In this document: piece after piece, positions 33,235 to 42,013 of the stretch | How positions within the stretch are numbered: position 1 is the first letter of the stretch | Layout of the letters: the number at the start of each line of letters is the position of its first letter | Assembly (NCBI RefSeq): GCF_946479755.1 | Contig: NZ_CAMLHC010000028.1 | Location: forward strand, 38,234 to 102,233 | Length of the DNA: 64,000 nt | Direction of reading: 5' to 3' | From: an uncultured Chitinophaga sp. | GTDB taxonomy: Bacteria; Bacteroidota; Bacteroidia; Chitinophagales; Chitinophagaceae | Notes under the pieces: generated by a model | The model's database searches: none | The model's input: only the letters and a program-made list of their open reading frames with translations | Told to the model about the DNA's origin: nothing | Translations under genes and position numbers: made by a program

Positions 33235-33648
33235 CTAGATTTTATTTTGCAGGTACTCCTGTAAGATGATGGTGGCGCTGATTTCATCCACCAGGCCTTT
33301 GTTCTGGCGGTCCTTTTTCTTCAGGCCGCTGTCTATCATGCTTTGGAAAGCGATTTTAGAGGTAAAGCGCTCATCTACCTTTTTCACCGGCACCTGGGGG
33401 AAGTTCTTCCGGAGAATGCGGACGCATTCTTCCACCAGCGGCGTGGCGTGGGTGGCGTTGCCATCCAGGTTTTTAGGTTCCCCGATGATAATCGCCTCCA
33501 CTTCTTCGGCAGCAAAATATTTTTTCAGATAAGGGATCAGTTCATGGGTAGGGATAGTGGTAAGCCCGCTGGCAATCAGCTGCAGCGGATCTGTCACGGC
33601 CAGTCCGGTCCTTTTTTTTCCATAATCGATAGCCATTACACGCGCCAT
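33235..33648 (-). CDS. ruvX: Putative Holliday junction resolvase / pre-16S rRNA nuclease YqgF
   Basis: A 137-residue RNase H-fold nuclease of the YqgF/RuvX family, implicated in maturing the 16S rRNA 5' end and in Holliday junction cleavage. The first strand MAIDYGKKRTGLAV carries the first catalytic aspartate, IIGEPKNLDGNAT the middle block with the glutamate, and KVDERFTSKIA and LVDEISATIILQEYL the conserved C-terminal acidic residues. The length is typical. It lies between ubiA-like and def genes on one strand, flanked on both sides by AT-rich octamer repeats. Confidence 0.9.
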   Translation of the reverse strand: MARVMAIDYGKKRTGLAVTDPLQLIASGLTTIPTHELIPYLKKYFAAEEVEAIIIGEPKNLDGNATHATPLVEECVRILRKNFPQVPVKKVDERFTSKIAFQSMIDSGLKKKDRQNKGLVDEISATIILQEYLQNKI

Positions 33649-33660
33649 ACCAGGTAGAAA

Positions 33661-33763
33661 TTTTAATATTTGGTTATTTGGATATTCAGAGAACTGTTTA
33701 AAGGAGCTATTTAGTTATAGGAAGGTTGAGCAAACTCAATTTTAAAATATCCAGATATTAAAA
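33661..33763. repeat. Imperfect inverted repeat differing by one 8-base unit, upstream of ruvX
   Basis: The left arm 33661-33686 is TTTTAATAT, then TTGGTTAT, then TTGGATATT. The right arm 33746-33763 reads, in reverse complement, TTTTAATAT then CTGGATATT. The arms match except for one extra 8-base unit on the left. The right arm includes the stop codon of the UbiA gene (33758-33760). Confidence 0.65.
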
Positions 33764-34621
33764 TAGCAGCATGTCTGCAATCACAAAAACGGCAAACACC
33801 ACGCTCGCAATGCCGTTGGTGGTCATAAACATCACATTGACCTTGCTGAGGTCATGCGGTTTTACCAGCAGGTGCTGGGATATCAGCATGGCGATAAACA
33901 CGACAGCGCCTATCCAGAACAACCAGTGATAATGTCCGTAGATGCCGATGGTGATCACCAGCGCGGCCGCTATTACATGCAGCAGTTCGGAAAAACGCAG
34001 CGCGCCGGAAAGGCCCAGCCATGCCGGGATGGAGTTCAGCTGCTGGGACTTGTCAAAATCTTCATCCTGCAGTGAATAAATAATATCGAAACCGGATACC
34101 CAGCACAGCACCAGCACAGATACCAGCACCGGCAGCAGGGCAAACTCGCCCGTTACCGCCAGGTACGCCCCAATCGGCGCCAGCGACAGCCCTACGCCCA
34201 GCACCATATGGCACAGGGCCGTAAAACGTTTGGTATAGCTATATCCCAGCACTACCATCAACGCGATGGGCGACAGGAAAAAACAGATGCGGTTGATGAA
34301 CCAGGTGGTGAGGATGAACAACATCACATTGACCAGGATGAAAAACATGGCATTCTGCGGAGAGATAACGCCTGCCGGGATCTCCCTTTTGGCCGTCCGG
34401 GGATTCAGCTTGTCAATGTCCACGTCCAGCCAGCGGTTGAACGCCATGGCGGCGCTACGGGCAAATACCATGCACAGCACCACCAGCCCGAAGGTAGTCC
34501 AGCTAAAACTGCCTCCCCCCCTGGTGGTAGCCATAAAATACCCGGTCAGTGCAAACGGCATGGCAAAGATGGTGTGACTGAACTTTACCAGCGACAGATA
34601 CTTGTTAATAGTAGTAATCAT
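33758..34621 (-). CDS. UbiA-family prenyltransferase (4-hydroxybenzoate octaprenyltransferase-like)
   Basis: A 287-residue integral membrane enzyme with about eight or nine helices. Two aspartate-rich motifs that bind the Mg2+-diphosphate of the prenyl donor are visible: NRWLDVDIDKLNPRT (62-76) and YSLQDEDFDKS (about 190-200). These are the 4-hydroxybenzoate polyprenyltransferase variants, so the gene is usually annotated ubiA. Bacteroidota mostly use menaquinone, so the true acceptor is uncertain and may be a menaquinone-route (futalosine pathway) aromatic acid. It starts at 34621 and lies 37 bp after the TrmH gene. Confidence 0.85.
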   Translation of the reverse strand: MITTINKYLSLVKFSHTIFAMPFALTGYFMATTRGGGSFSWTTFGLVVLCMVFARSAAMAFNRWLDVDIDKLNPRTAKREIPAGVISPQNAMFFILVNVMLFILTTWFINRICFFLSPIALMVVLGYSYTKRFTALCHMVLGVGLSLAPIGAYLAVTGEFALLPVLVSVLVLCWVSGFDIIYSLQDEDFDKSQQLNSIPAWLGLSGALRFSELLHVIAAALVITIGIYGHYHWLFWIGAVVFIAMLISQHLLVKPHDLSKVNVMFMTTNGIASVVFAVFVIADMLLF

Positions 34622-34658
34622 ATGTAAACAGTTGAGCTAAAAGCTCTTAAATATAAAC

Positions 34659-35201
34659 TTACCGGCCGGCGGCGGCTTTCAGTTTTACAAAGATATCCCA
34701 AACTACAATACCGGTGCTCACGGAAATATTCAGGGAGTGTTTCATGCCCGATTGTGGTATTTCGATACAGCCGTCGGCTATTTTCATCACGCCGGCGTCC
34801 ACGCCGCTCACCTCGTTGCCGAACACGAGCGCCAGTGGCTGACTGGTAGGAGGGGCAAAAGCGTCGAGCATTACGCTGCCGGCAGCCTGTTCGATGGTCA
34901 TAATAAGGTATCCGGCATTTTTCAGGGCCTCCACGGCCTCCATGGTAGTAGGGAAATATTGCCAGTCCACCGTTTCAGTGGCGCCGAGGGCTGTTTTGTT
35001 AATATCGCGGTGCGGAGGCACCGGCGTATAGCCACACAACACAATGCCCTGTAACAGGAACGCGTCTGCCGTACGGAAAACCGATCCCACATTGTGCATA
35101 CTGCGTACGTTGTCCAGCACCAGTACCACAGGCGTCTTATCTGCTGCCTTGAACTCGTCCACCGTTTTACGGCCCAGTTCATCCATGCTTAACTTTCTCA
35201 T
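34659..35201 (-). CDS. TrmH/SpoU-family RNA 2'-O-methyltransferase
   Basis: A 180-residue SPOUT methyltransferase acting on tRNA or rRNA with S-adenosylmethionine. The three knot motifs are present: NVRSMHNVGSVFRTADAF, VFGNEVSGVD, and IPQSGMKHSLNISVSTGI. No extra N-terminal substrate-recognition domain is present, as in minimal TrmH proteins. I place the start at the ATG at 35201 (MRKLSMDELGRK), six bases downstream of a -7-like TATCTTTG, which implies an almost leaderless transcript. The frame extends to 35309 but would run into mutS DNA. It is divergent from mutS. Confidence 0.88.
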   Translation of the reverse strand: MRKLSMDELGRKTVDEFKAADKTPVVLVLDNVRSMHNVGSVFRTADAFLLQGIVLCGYTPVPPHRDINKTALGATETVDWQYFPTTMEAVEALKNAGYLIMTIEQAAGSVMLDAFAPPTSQPLALVFGNEVSGVDAGVMKIADGCIEIPQSGMKHSLNISVSTGIVVWDIFVKLKAAAGR

Positions 35202-35207
35202 GATCTG

Positions 35208-35215
35208 CAAAGATA
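35208..35215 (-). promoter_or_regulatory. Candidate -7 element for the TrmH gene
   Basis: TATCTTTG on the minus strand ends six bases before the start codon, so the predicted transcript begins at or next to the ATG. No -33 TTTG is present 19 bases upstream. Confidence 0.4.
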
Positions 35216-35235
35216 ACCGGATCGGATGAGTTTTA

Positions 35236-35243
35236 TATATTTG
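35236..35243 (+). promoter_or_regulatory. Candidate -7 element for mutS
   Basis: TATATTTG ends four bases before the mutS ATG, so the transcript would be leaderless or nearly so. It lies 20 bp from the opposing TrmH -7 element. Confidence 0.4.
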
Positions 35244-35247
35244 CGCC

Positions 35248-37857
35248 ATGGCAAAAAGTAAATCAGAAGAAACGCCACTGATGCTACAGCATAAGGCTAT
35301 CAAAGACAAATACCCGGATGCAGTACTATTATTCCGCGTGGGCGACTTTTACGAAACCTTCAACGAAGATGCAGTGATTGCCTCAAGGGTATTGGGCATT
35401 GTGTTAACCAAAAGAGCCAATGGATCTGCTTCTTACGTTGACCTCGCAGGTTTTCCCCATCACTCGCTGGACACCTATCTGCACAAGCTGGTGAAAGCCG
35501 GTCATCGTGTAGCCGTCTGCGATCAGCTGGAAGACCCTAAAACCGTTAAAGGCATTGTAAAGCGCGGGGTGACCGAAATGGTGACGCCCGGCGTAGCCGT
35601 GAATGACAAACTCCTGGAGAACGCCAGCAACAACTTCCTGGCGGCCGTTCACTTCGGTAAAGACATCACCGGCGTTTCCTTTCTCGATATCTCCACCGGC
35701 GAATTCATCATCGCCGAAGGCAGCACCGAGTATGTGGACAAGCTCCTGCAGAGCTTCCGCCCGGCAGAAGTAGTGTTTGCCCGCCAGCAACAGAAACATT
35801 TTAAAGCCACTTTCGGCAGCCGTTTTTATACCTATAACCTCGACGAGTGGATCTTTACCACCAGTTACGCGGAAGACATCCTGCTGAAACACTTTCAAAC
35901 CCACTCCCTCAAAGGATTTGGCGTAGAAGGCATGGACGCCGCCATCATCGCGGCCGGCGCCACCATGCACTACCTGAAAGACACCGAACACCCGCACCTG
36001 CAGCATATCACCCGCATACAGCGCATCAGCCAGGATGATTTTCTCTGGATGGACCGCTTCACCGTGCGTAACCTGGAACTGCTGCATAGCAGCGTGGAAA
36101 ACGGTCACACCCTGCTGAAAGTGCTGGACAACACCGTCACCCCCATGGGCGCCCGCCTGCTCAAACGCTGGCTGGTATTCCCCCTGCGTGACATCGCCCA
36201 GATCAACCAGCGCCTGGACACGCTCACCTACTTCATTAAAGAAACGGAGCTGGCCCAGAAACTGGTACATCACCTCAAACTCACGGGCGACCTGGAAAGG
36301 CTGGTATCCAAAATACCGCTGCGTAAAATCAATCCGCGGGAAGTAATGCAGCTGGCCCGTTCCCTCGAACAGGTACAGGCCGTACAGGAGCTGCTGGGAC
36401 AAAGCGGTAACGACTACCTGCTACGCCTCAACGAAAAACTGGATGCCTGCGCTCCTATCCTCACCCGGATCCTCAACGAAGTAATGGAAAACCCGCCGGT
36501 GCTCGTCAACAAGGGCGGTGTTATCCGCGATGGCGTCAACAAAGAGCTGGACGACCTGCGGGGCATCGCCACCAAAGGCAAAGACTATCTCCTGCAAATA
36601 CAGCAGAAAGAGTCGGAAGCCACCGGCATTCCCTCCCTGAAAATAGCGTTCAACAATGTTTTCGGCTATTACCTGGAGGTGACCAACACCCACAAAAACA
36701 AAGTACCCGATACCTGGATACGTAAACAAACACTGGCCAACGCTGAACGTTATATTACGCCGGAGCTGAAAGAGTACGAAGAAAAAATCGTGGGCGCCGA
36801 AGATAAAATCCTGGCGCTGGAGACACGGCTGTTCGATGAACTGCTGGCGGCACTGCAACCTTTTATAGAGCCCGTACAACAGGACGCGCAGGTATTTGCG
36901 CAGCTCGACTGCCTCCTCTGCTTCGCCCACAACGCGTTACAATATAAATACCGCCGGCCGGTCATTACCGACGGCTACCAGCTCGACATCCGCGAAGGCC
37001 GCCACCCGGTGATAGAGAGAGGCCTTCCTGCCGGAGAAACCTATGTGGCCAACGATATCCAGCTCAACAAAGACGATCAGCAGATCATCATCCTGACCGG
37101 TCCCAACATGAGCGGTAAATCAGCGCTGCTGCGGCAAACCGCCCTCATCACCCTGATGGCGCATATGGGCAGCTTTGTTCCCGCCACCAGCGCCGAAATA
37201 GGACTAACCGACAAAATATTTACGCGTGTAGGCGCTTCCGATAACCTGAGCGGTGGAGAATCTACCTTTATGGTGGAAATGAACGAGACTGCCAGCATCA
37301 TCAACACCATTACGCCCCGCAGCCTGGTAATACTGGACGAAATCGGCCGTGGTACCAGCACCTACGATGGTATCTCCATCGCGTGGAGCATCGTGGAGTA
37401 TCTCCATGATATGACCGACCATCGCCCGAAGACACTGTTTGCCACCCACTATCACGAACTCAATGAGCTGGAGAACAAACATACCCGGGTGAAGAACTTC
37501 CATATCACCAATATGGAGTCGGGCAACAAGATCATCTTCCTGCGTAAACTGGCGCCGGGCGGCAGCCGCCACAGCTTCGGTATCCATGTGGCCCGTATGG
37601 CCGGCATGCCACCGGAACTGATCAACCGCGCCAACGAAGTACTGGCGAACCTGGAAGAAAAACATATAGACACGTCCTTACAAAAGAACATCAAGAATAT
37701 TACGACGCCCACGCAAAAACTGCAGCTCAATATTTTTGACGCACACAGTGACACGTTCCAGCAGATACGGGAAAAACTGGGTACTGTTGACATCAACAGG
37801 CTTACTCCGGTAGAAGCGCTGCTGAAGCTAAGCGAGATTAAAGAGATGATCAATTAA
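35248..37857 (+). CDS. mutS: DNA mismatch repair protein MutS
   Basis: An 869-residue mismatch-recognition ATPase that binds mispaired DNA and recruits MutL. The N-terminal mismatch-binding domain shows FRVGDFYETFNEDA, which contains the conserved GDFYE with the mismatch-stacking phenylalanine. The connector, lever and clamp domains follow. The ATPase domain contains the Walker A GPNMSGKS (618-625), followed by the STFMVEMNE signature and the Walker B LVILDEIGRGTSTYDG. The length is normal for MutS I. A minor C-terminal helix-turn-helix follows. It is divergent from the TrmH gene. Confidence 0.97.
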   Translation: MAKSKSEETPLMLQHKAIKDKYPDAVLLFRVGDFYETFNEDAVIASRVLGIVLTKRANGSASYVDLAGFPHHSLDTYLHKLVKAGHRVAVCDQLEDPKTVKGIVKRGVTEMVTPGVAVNDKLLENASNNFLAAVHFGKDITGVSFLDISTGEFIIAEGSTEYVDKLLQSFRPAEVVFARQQQKHFKATFGSRFYTYNLDEWIFTTSYAEDILLKHFQTHSLKGFGVEGMDAAIIAAGATMHYLKDTEHPHLQHITRIQRISQDDFLWMDRFTVRNLELLHSSVENGHTLLKVLDNTVTPMGARLLKRWLVFPLRDIAQINQRLDTLTYFIKETELAQKLVHHLKLTGDLERLVSKIPLRKINPREVMQLARSLEQVQAVQELLGQSGNDYLLRLNEKLDACAPILTRILNEVMENPPVLVNKGGVIRDGVNKELDDLRGIATKGKDYLLQIQQKESEATGIPSLKIAFNNVFGYYLEVTNTHKNKVPDTWIRKQTLANAERYITPELKEYEEKIVGAEDKILALETRLFDELLAALQPFIEPVQQDAQVFAQLDCLLCFAHNALQYKYRRPVITDGYQLDIREGRHPVIERGLPAGETYVANDIQLNKDDQQIIILTGPNMSGKSALLRQTALITLMAHMGSFVPATSAEIGLTDKIFTRVGASDNLSGGESTFMVEMNETASIINTITPRSLVILDEIGRGTSTYDGISIAWSIVEYLHDMTDHRPKTLFATHYHELNELENKHTRVKNFHITNMESGNKIIFLRKLAPGGSRHSFGIHVARMAGMPPELINRANEVLANLEEKHIDTSLQKNIKNITTPTQKLQLNIFDAHSDTFQQIREKLGTVDINRLTPVEALLKLSEIKEMIN

Positions 37858-38220
37858 AAGATAATTGCTGAACTGTGGACACAGCCAGCCGCTTTTATAT
37901 CTGATAAGTGATAGTAGCAGCATCCGGCTACCACCCCGGTGCTGCCATATCTGGTCCTATGCTTGCCAAATTAGGGTTAACGTTACGCATACGGCTTGCG
38001 CCGGATGGTAACCATATAGCGACTTCACTATCCGTCATGCTTCATGAAAGATGGTATGATGGATAGTGATTTTTGCAAATGACAATTTACTGCGTCATCA
38101 GCACAGTGTTTGTAGTAGATCTCTAAAGTCATCGTCATAATAATATGGCTGTTGTAGAAATATTACTACAGCCAGTATCAAAAAAGAATAGCACATTTGT
38201 CCTGACCATACCTATTTGCC
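37858..38220. other. Intergenic region between mutS and the response regulator
   Basis: No gene is supported in these 363 bases. A hairpin with arms GCAGCA/TGCTGC and CCGG/CCGG lies at 37917-37945. A longer terminator-like hairpin lies at 38026-38075. The rest, to 38220, should hold the promoter of the response regulator, but I see no clear -33/-7 pair. Confidence 0.5.
38026..38075 (+). terminator. Terminator-like hairpin downstream of mutS
   Basis: CACTATCCGTCAT (38026-38038) pairs with ATGATGGATAGTG (38056-38068), 13 pairs including one G-U, around a 17-base loop. ATTTTTG follows. It is about 170 bp after mutS, rather far for a typical terminator. Confidence 0.5.
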
Positions 38221-38916
38221 ATGCCATCATTCCTTATCGCCGAAGACCATAGCGTAGTCCGGATGGGCGCTATCCTGATGATCCGGGAACTCTTCCCCCA
38301 TGCCGACATAGCGGAAGCCGAAACATTTGATGAAGCCATCAAAAAACTTGAGAGGGAGCCTTTTGATATGTTGCTGCTGGATATCCATATTCCCGGGGGC
38401 GATACCATCCAGATGGTGCCGGCTGTGAAGCTGCGTCAGGCGCAAACGGCCATCCTCATTTTTTCCAGTTATAATGAAGCCCTGTATGCGCCGGAGTATC
38501 TGAAAGCAGGGGCAGACGGTTATCTGTCCAAAAACGCGCCACCGGAGGAATTTAAATCGGCCGTTCAGAAAATCTTCAGGGGTAAAAAGTACATCAGTGA
38601 TATGCTGCAAGACAGGCTGGTCAACGAGTTGCTGAAACCCAAACAACACTTTCACGGAGAAACAACACCCTTATCCCAGCGGGAGACGGAGGTAATGAAC
38701 CTGCTGATCAAAGGGGCCGGCGCCAAAGAGATCAAGCAGGCGCTTAATATCCACGATTCTACCATCAGCACGTATAAAACACGCATTTTTGAGAAGATGC
38801 AGGTGACCAATGTGATAGAACTGGCTGAAAAGATCAGGATGTCCGGGTCCGGATACAGAAACAACATCCTTCATCCGGAAGAGATGACACATACAGTTCC
38901 AGTTGCAGAAGACTGA
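38221..38916 (+). CDS. NarL/FixJ-type response regulator
   Basis: A 231-residue cytoplasmic transcription factor. The receiver domain starts with the acidic pair E8/D9 (LIAEDHSVV) and has the phospho-acceptor D54 in FDMLLLDIHIPGG. The C-terminal LuxR-type helix-turn-helix is LSQRETEVMNLLIKGAGAKEIKQALNI, with the recognition helix in STISTYKTRIFEKM. About 20 residues follow the DNA-binding domain, and this tail lies within an 83-bp convergent overlap with the sensor kinase gene. The adjacent kinase is the obvious phosphate donor. Confidence 0.88.
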   Translation: MPSFLIAEDHSVVRMGAILMIRELFPHADIAEAETFDEAIKKLEREPFDMLLLDIHIPGGDTIQMVPAVKLRQAQTAILIFSSYNEALYAPEYLKAGADGYLSKNAPPEEFKSAVQKIFRGKKYISDMLQDRLVNELLKPKQHFHGETTPLSQRETEVMNLLIKGAGAKEIKQALNIHDSTISTYKTRIFEKMQVTNVIELAEKIRMSGSGYRNNILHPEEMTHTVPVAED

Positions 38917-41848
38917 CCAGCTCCTTAACGATCATCAGGCCCATCCCGCTTTGTGAGGGTGTAGGTATACCGGGTTCGTTCAGCCATTGAAGTAAGTCAG
39001 GCCGCATTCCCGGGCCGGTATCTTTTACAAGTATCATGGTCTGGTTGTGCTGTACCTCCGTCCTGATGATGATCGTGCCATGCCGGGTCACTTTCACTGC
39101 GTTATCCACCAGGTTGTGCAATATCACCGACAGCAGCTGCATATTCCCCTCCCATTGCAGCTGGGCCGGCACGTAGTTAAATATCTCCGTTCCTTTTTCC
39201 CGGGCAATTTCCCGGAAGATCATCAATATGTCATGAACCAGCGCTGCCAGGAGAAAAGCATCCTTTTGCAGGGGTTCTGTAGCCACCTGTATTTTCAGGT
39301 ATTTCAGCAGGTTGTCCGTCATATAGGAAAGGCGGTTGGTATGGTCATGCATCACCTTGGCCACTTCGGTGAGTGCCGGCAGTCTTTCCTGGAAAAGGCC
39401 TTCATATAGTTTGCGGGACAGCAGCTGCTGATACCGGAGGGGCGTCTGGATGTCGTGGCTGACGGAGCGGATGATACGTTCCTGGATATCGGTACGCTGC
39501 TGCAGTTCTTTCGTTTTCAGCGTTACCGCCTCTTCCAGCTGAGCATTGCGTTTCTGGATATAGCGGATGCGCAGGCGCACTACCAGGAACCAGATGCCCA
39601 TCAGGCCGGCCGCACACAAAAGCTTGAACCAGCTGGTCTGGTACCATGCGGCAGCCACGCTGAAGGTGATCTTCCGCTCCTCGTAGTTATTGCTGCCAAA
39701 GCCGTTCAGTTTCCGGATAATCAGTGTATAGTCTCCACTGGACAGCATCGACAGGGAGATGGTACCATCTTCCGGTACCGGCACCCATAGCAAAGGATGG
39801 TCACCCTCCTGCAGCGAGTAAGTCATCTGAAGGTTCTTACGGTTACCTGTATACGGAGAACTAACTTTAAAACTCAGCATGTTGAGTTTACGGGGCAGCT
39901 CAAGGTGCTCCGCAACGGGCATTTCCCGTTTATCAACGATAATCCTGTCAATAAACAAGTGATTGACCGGCAGTTGCGCCCGTATGCTGTCGGGGTTGAA
40001 AAACACCAGTCCCCTCAGAGAGGGTAGCGACAACATGCCGTTATCGAGTTTTATTGCGCAGGGAACGCAGCCACCGTTGAATTCGTTGGTCAGGAAGCCA
40101 TCGCTTTTATCGTAATAATGATAATACAGCGCGGCAGTGGTGTCTTCCGGGTAGTTCCTGAGGTCGTGCTGACTTACCTGGAACAGACCGTTGTTGGTGG
40201 TGATCCAGAAGAAGCCCTGGTTATCCGGTATGATACAATGTGCGGTAGACAGGTAGTTATTGGCATCCGGAGGGAATGCAGTCAGTTTCTCTTTATAGTA
40301 GCGGTAGAGCCCACTGCCATAGGTGGTGATCCACACTTCGCCCAGGGCGGATATATAGAGGCTACGGACCTCCTTACCGGCTAATGCAGGTATTGCTTCC
40401 GTTCGCCCGGACGGGATGTCCATTTGCAGGCATCCTTTTTCGGTGGCTATGTATAGGGTATTTTGCCAACGTGCAAAGAAAGTCACCTCATGAGGAAGCG
40501 CTAACAGTTTTACCGGTTTCGCCTGGTCCTGGTACATATTCAGTGTCATCACTCCGTGTTTACGCATACCCAGCCATATTTCCCCGTTGCCATTATCAAA
40601 TATCTGGGCTATTTCACCGGGTAGCTCCCAGTGACGTAAAACAGCAAATGAAGTGCCGTCCAACTGATAAAGCCAATGTCCCCATTTTACCCAGATACGG
40701 TGCAGGCTATCCGTCAGGATGCCAAAATAGTCTGTTGGTATCAGTTTCCTGATAGCCATTATCCTTTTTGCATAGCCGTTGGTTCCCAGAATGTCTCCCT
40801 GGGCTGTGAGCACGGTATTATTGGTATAGGGCGTTTGTCCGTAATACACCTCCCCTGCTCCGATGCTGCCGGTGGAAAAAACATGACGTGACAATATATA
40901 CAGCCCATTGTTAAAGCTTCCCAGGTACAATTTGCCATCTACCTCATCATAGAGCGCATTCTTCACATCATCCGCCTCCTTTATCCTGTATCCCGTGATA
41001 ATTTTCCGGCTTACCGGCAGGCCGTTGGCATCGGTTTCTACCAGGTAAAAATTGCTATTGATATAAATAACTACCTGCGATGCCATGTGAAGGTTCCAGA
41101 AGAATTTCGCTTTTTCAGCAGTACGGGGCTCCTGCTTTATTTCACCATTTAGGGCCATGGTTAACGGTTTGTCGGAGAAAAGTGTTACCGTCAGGTTTTT
41201 GTGGAGGTAATAAAGGCGGTTGTTCAGCAAAAAAAAGTCCCAGCGATCTCCGGGTGTAAAAGGAACGGCATAACGCATGTTTCCCTTTTCATAAAACGTC
41301 ACCTTATCTTTTGTGCATTCGTAGTAAGTATTTTCATCAAGATGGTATACCAACCGGCGTATTATGGCGCGTTCAGATTTCATGGTTTCCGGTGGCCAGG
41401 CCAGATTAAAGGTTCCTGTGTCCTTGGGATCTCCCTTTGCGTACCATTGATAAAAGTCACGCGGATGGCTATATGTCTCTGTATCGCGTATAGCCCGGCC
41501 ATCGCACAGTTTCATCCTTTCTTCAGCGGCGTTATAGCCCCAGAGATTGCCGGCCGGGTCGGACAAAAAAGAAATAAACCGGTTGGAAGTGATATTGGCA
41601 TTTTTTCTTTCATAGTTAACGAAATGCGCGCCATCGAAGCGGGTAAGGCCATTTTCCGTGGCCAGCCAGATGTACCCCGACGAGTCTTTAGCGATGGATT
41701 TGACGCTGTTCTGCGGCAGTCCATTCGTATTATCAAAATGTTGCACATAACAACTTGTAGTAATGGTATCTCTTTCGGCCAGACAGACATGTGTGGTGAA
41801 CAGCAGGACAATCAGTATTGCGGACAAGGGTTTCCGGCGTGCGTGCAT
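38834..41848 (-). CDS. Sensor histidine kinase with two-component-regulator beta propeller
   Basis: A 1004-residue membrane sensor. A signal peptide (about 1-24) precedes a long periplasmic Reg_prop propeller (repeats such as GYIWLATENGLTRFDG and FFWITTNNGLF) and a Y_Y_Y-type beta domain before one membrane helix (741-759). The cytoplasmic part has a short coiled coil, a HisKA domain with the phospho-acceptor H798 in SVSHDIQTPLRY, and a HATPase domain with NLVDNAVKVT, DTGPGM and GMGLMIVKE. Unlike many Bacteroidota hybrid sensors of this type it has no fused receiver or HTH. The partner is probably the convergent response regulator. The ligand is unknown. Confidence 0.9.
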   Translation of the reverse strand: MHARRKPLSAILIVLLFTTHVCLAERDTITTSCYVQHFDNTNGLPQNSVKSIAKDSSGYIWLATENGLTRFDGAHFVNYERKNANITSNRFISFLSDPAGNLWGYNAAEERMKLCDGRAIRDTETYSHPRDFYQWYAKGDPKDTGTFNLAWPPETMKSERAIIRRLVYHLDENTYYECTKDKVTFYEKGNMRYAVPFTPGDRWDFFLLNNRLYYLHKNLTVTLFSDKPLTMALNGEIKQEPRTAEKAKFFWNLHMASQVVIYINSNFYLVETDANGLPVSRKIITGYRIKEADDVKNALYDEVDGKLYLGSFNNGLYILSRHVFSTGSIGAGEVYYGQTPYTNNTVLTAQGDILGTNGYAKRIMAIRKLIPTDYFGILTDSLHRIWVKWGHWLYQLDGTSFAVLRHWELPGEIAQIFDNGNGEIWLGMRKHGVMTLNMYQDQAKPVKLLALPHEVTFFARWQNTLYIATEKGCLQMDIPSGRTEAIPALAGKEVRSLYISALGEVWITTYGSGLYRYYKEKLTAFPPDANNYLSTAHCIIPDNQGFFWITTNNGLFQVSQHDLRNYPEDTTAALYYHYYDKSDGFLTNEFNGGCVPCAIKLDNGMLSLPSLRGLVFFNPDSIRAQLPVNHLFIDRIIVDKREMPVAEHLELPRKLNMLSFKVSSPYTGNRKNLQMTYSLQEGDHPLLWVPVPEDGTISLSMLSSGDYTLIIRKLNGFGSNNYEERKITFSVAAAWYQTSWFKLLCAAGLMGIWFLVVRLRIRYIQKRNAQLEEAVTLKTKELQQRTDIQERIIRSVSHDIQTPLRYQQLLSRKLYEGLFQERLPALTEVAKVMHDHTNRLSYMTDNLLKYLKIQVATEPLQKDAFLLAALVHDILMIFREIAREKGTEIFNYVPAQLQWEGNMQLLSVILHNLVDNAVKVTRHGTIIIRTEVQHNQTMILVKDTGPGMRPDLLQWLNEPGIPTPSQSGMGLMIVKELVSLLQLELYVSSLPDEGCCFCIRTRTS

Positions 41849-41932
41849 AGGTAAAACAGATTCAACTCCGACGTATATACGAAGTTAATGCCAATTTGGG
41901 GTTGAGGTTACAATTTCTTTGGTGGCGGAGAT

Positions 41933-41971
41933 AAAAAAGCGGCTGTTCCCTTGGGGAACAGCCGCTTTTTT
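41933..41971. terminator. Intrinsic terminator after SusD copy 1
   Basis: A 17-bp perfect stem (41933-41949 with 41955-41971) has the GC-rich core GCGGCTGTTCC and A/T runs on both sides. It serves the SusD transcript on the minus strand and may also block reading from the opposite side. Confidence 0.9.
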
Positions 41972-42013
41972 GTATTTAGCAAAGGCTGCTATGTATGCGA
42001 ATTTGTTATCAAG

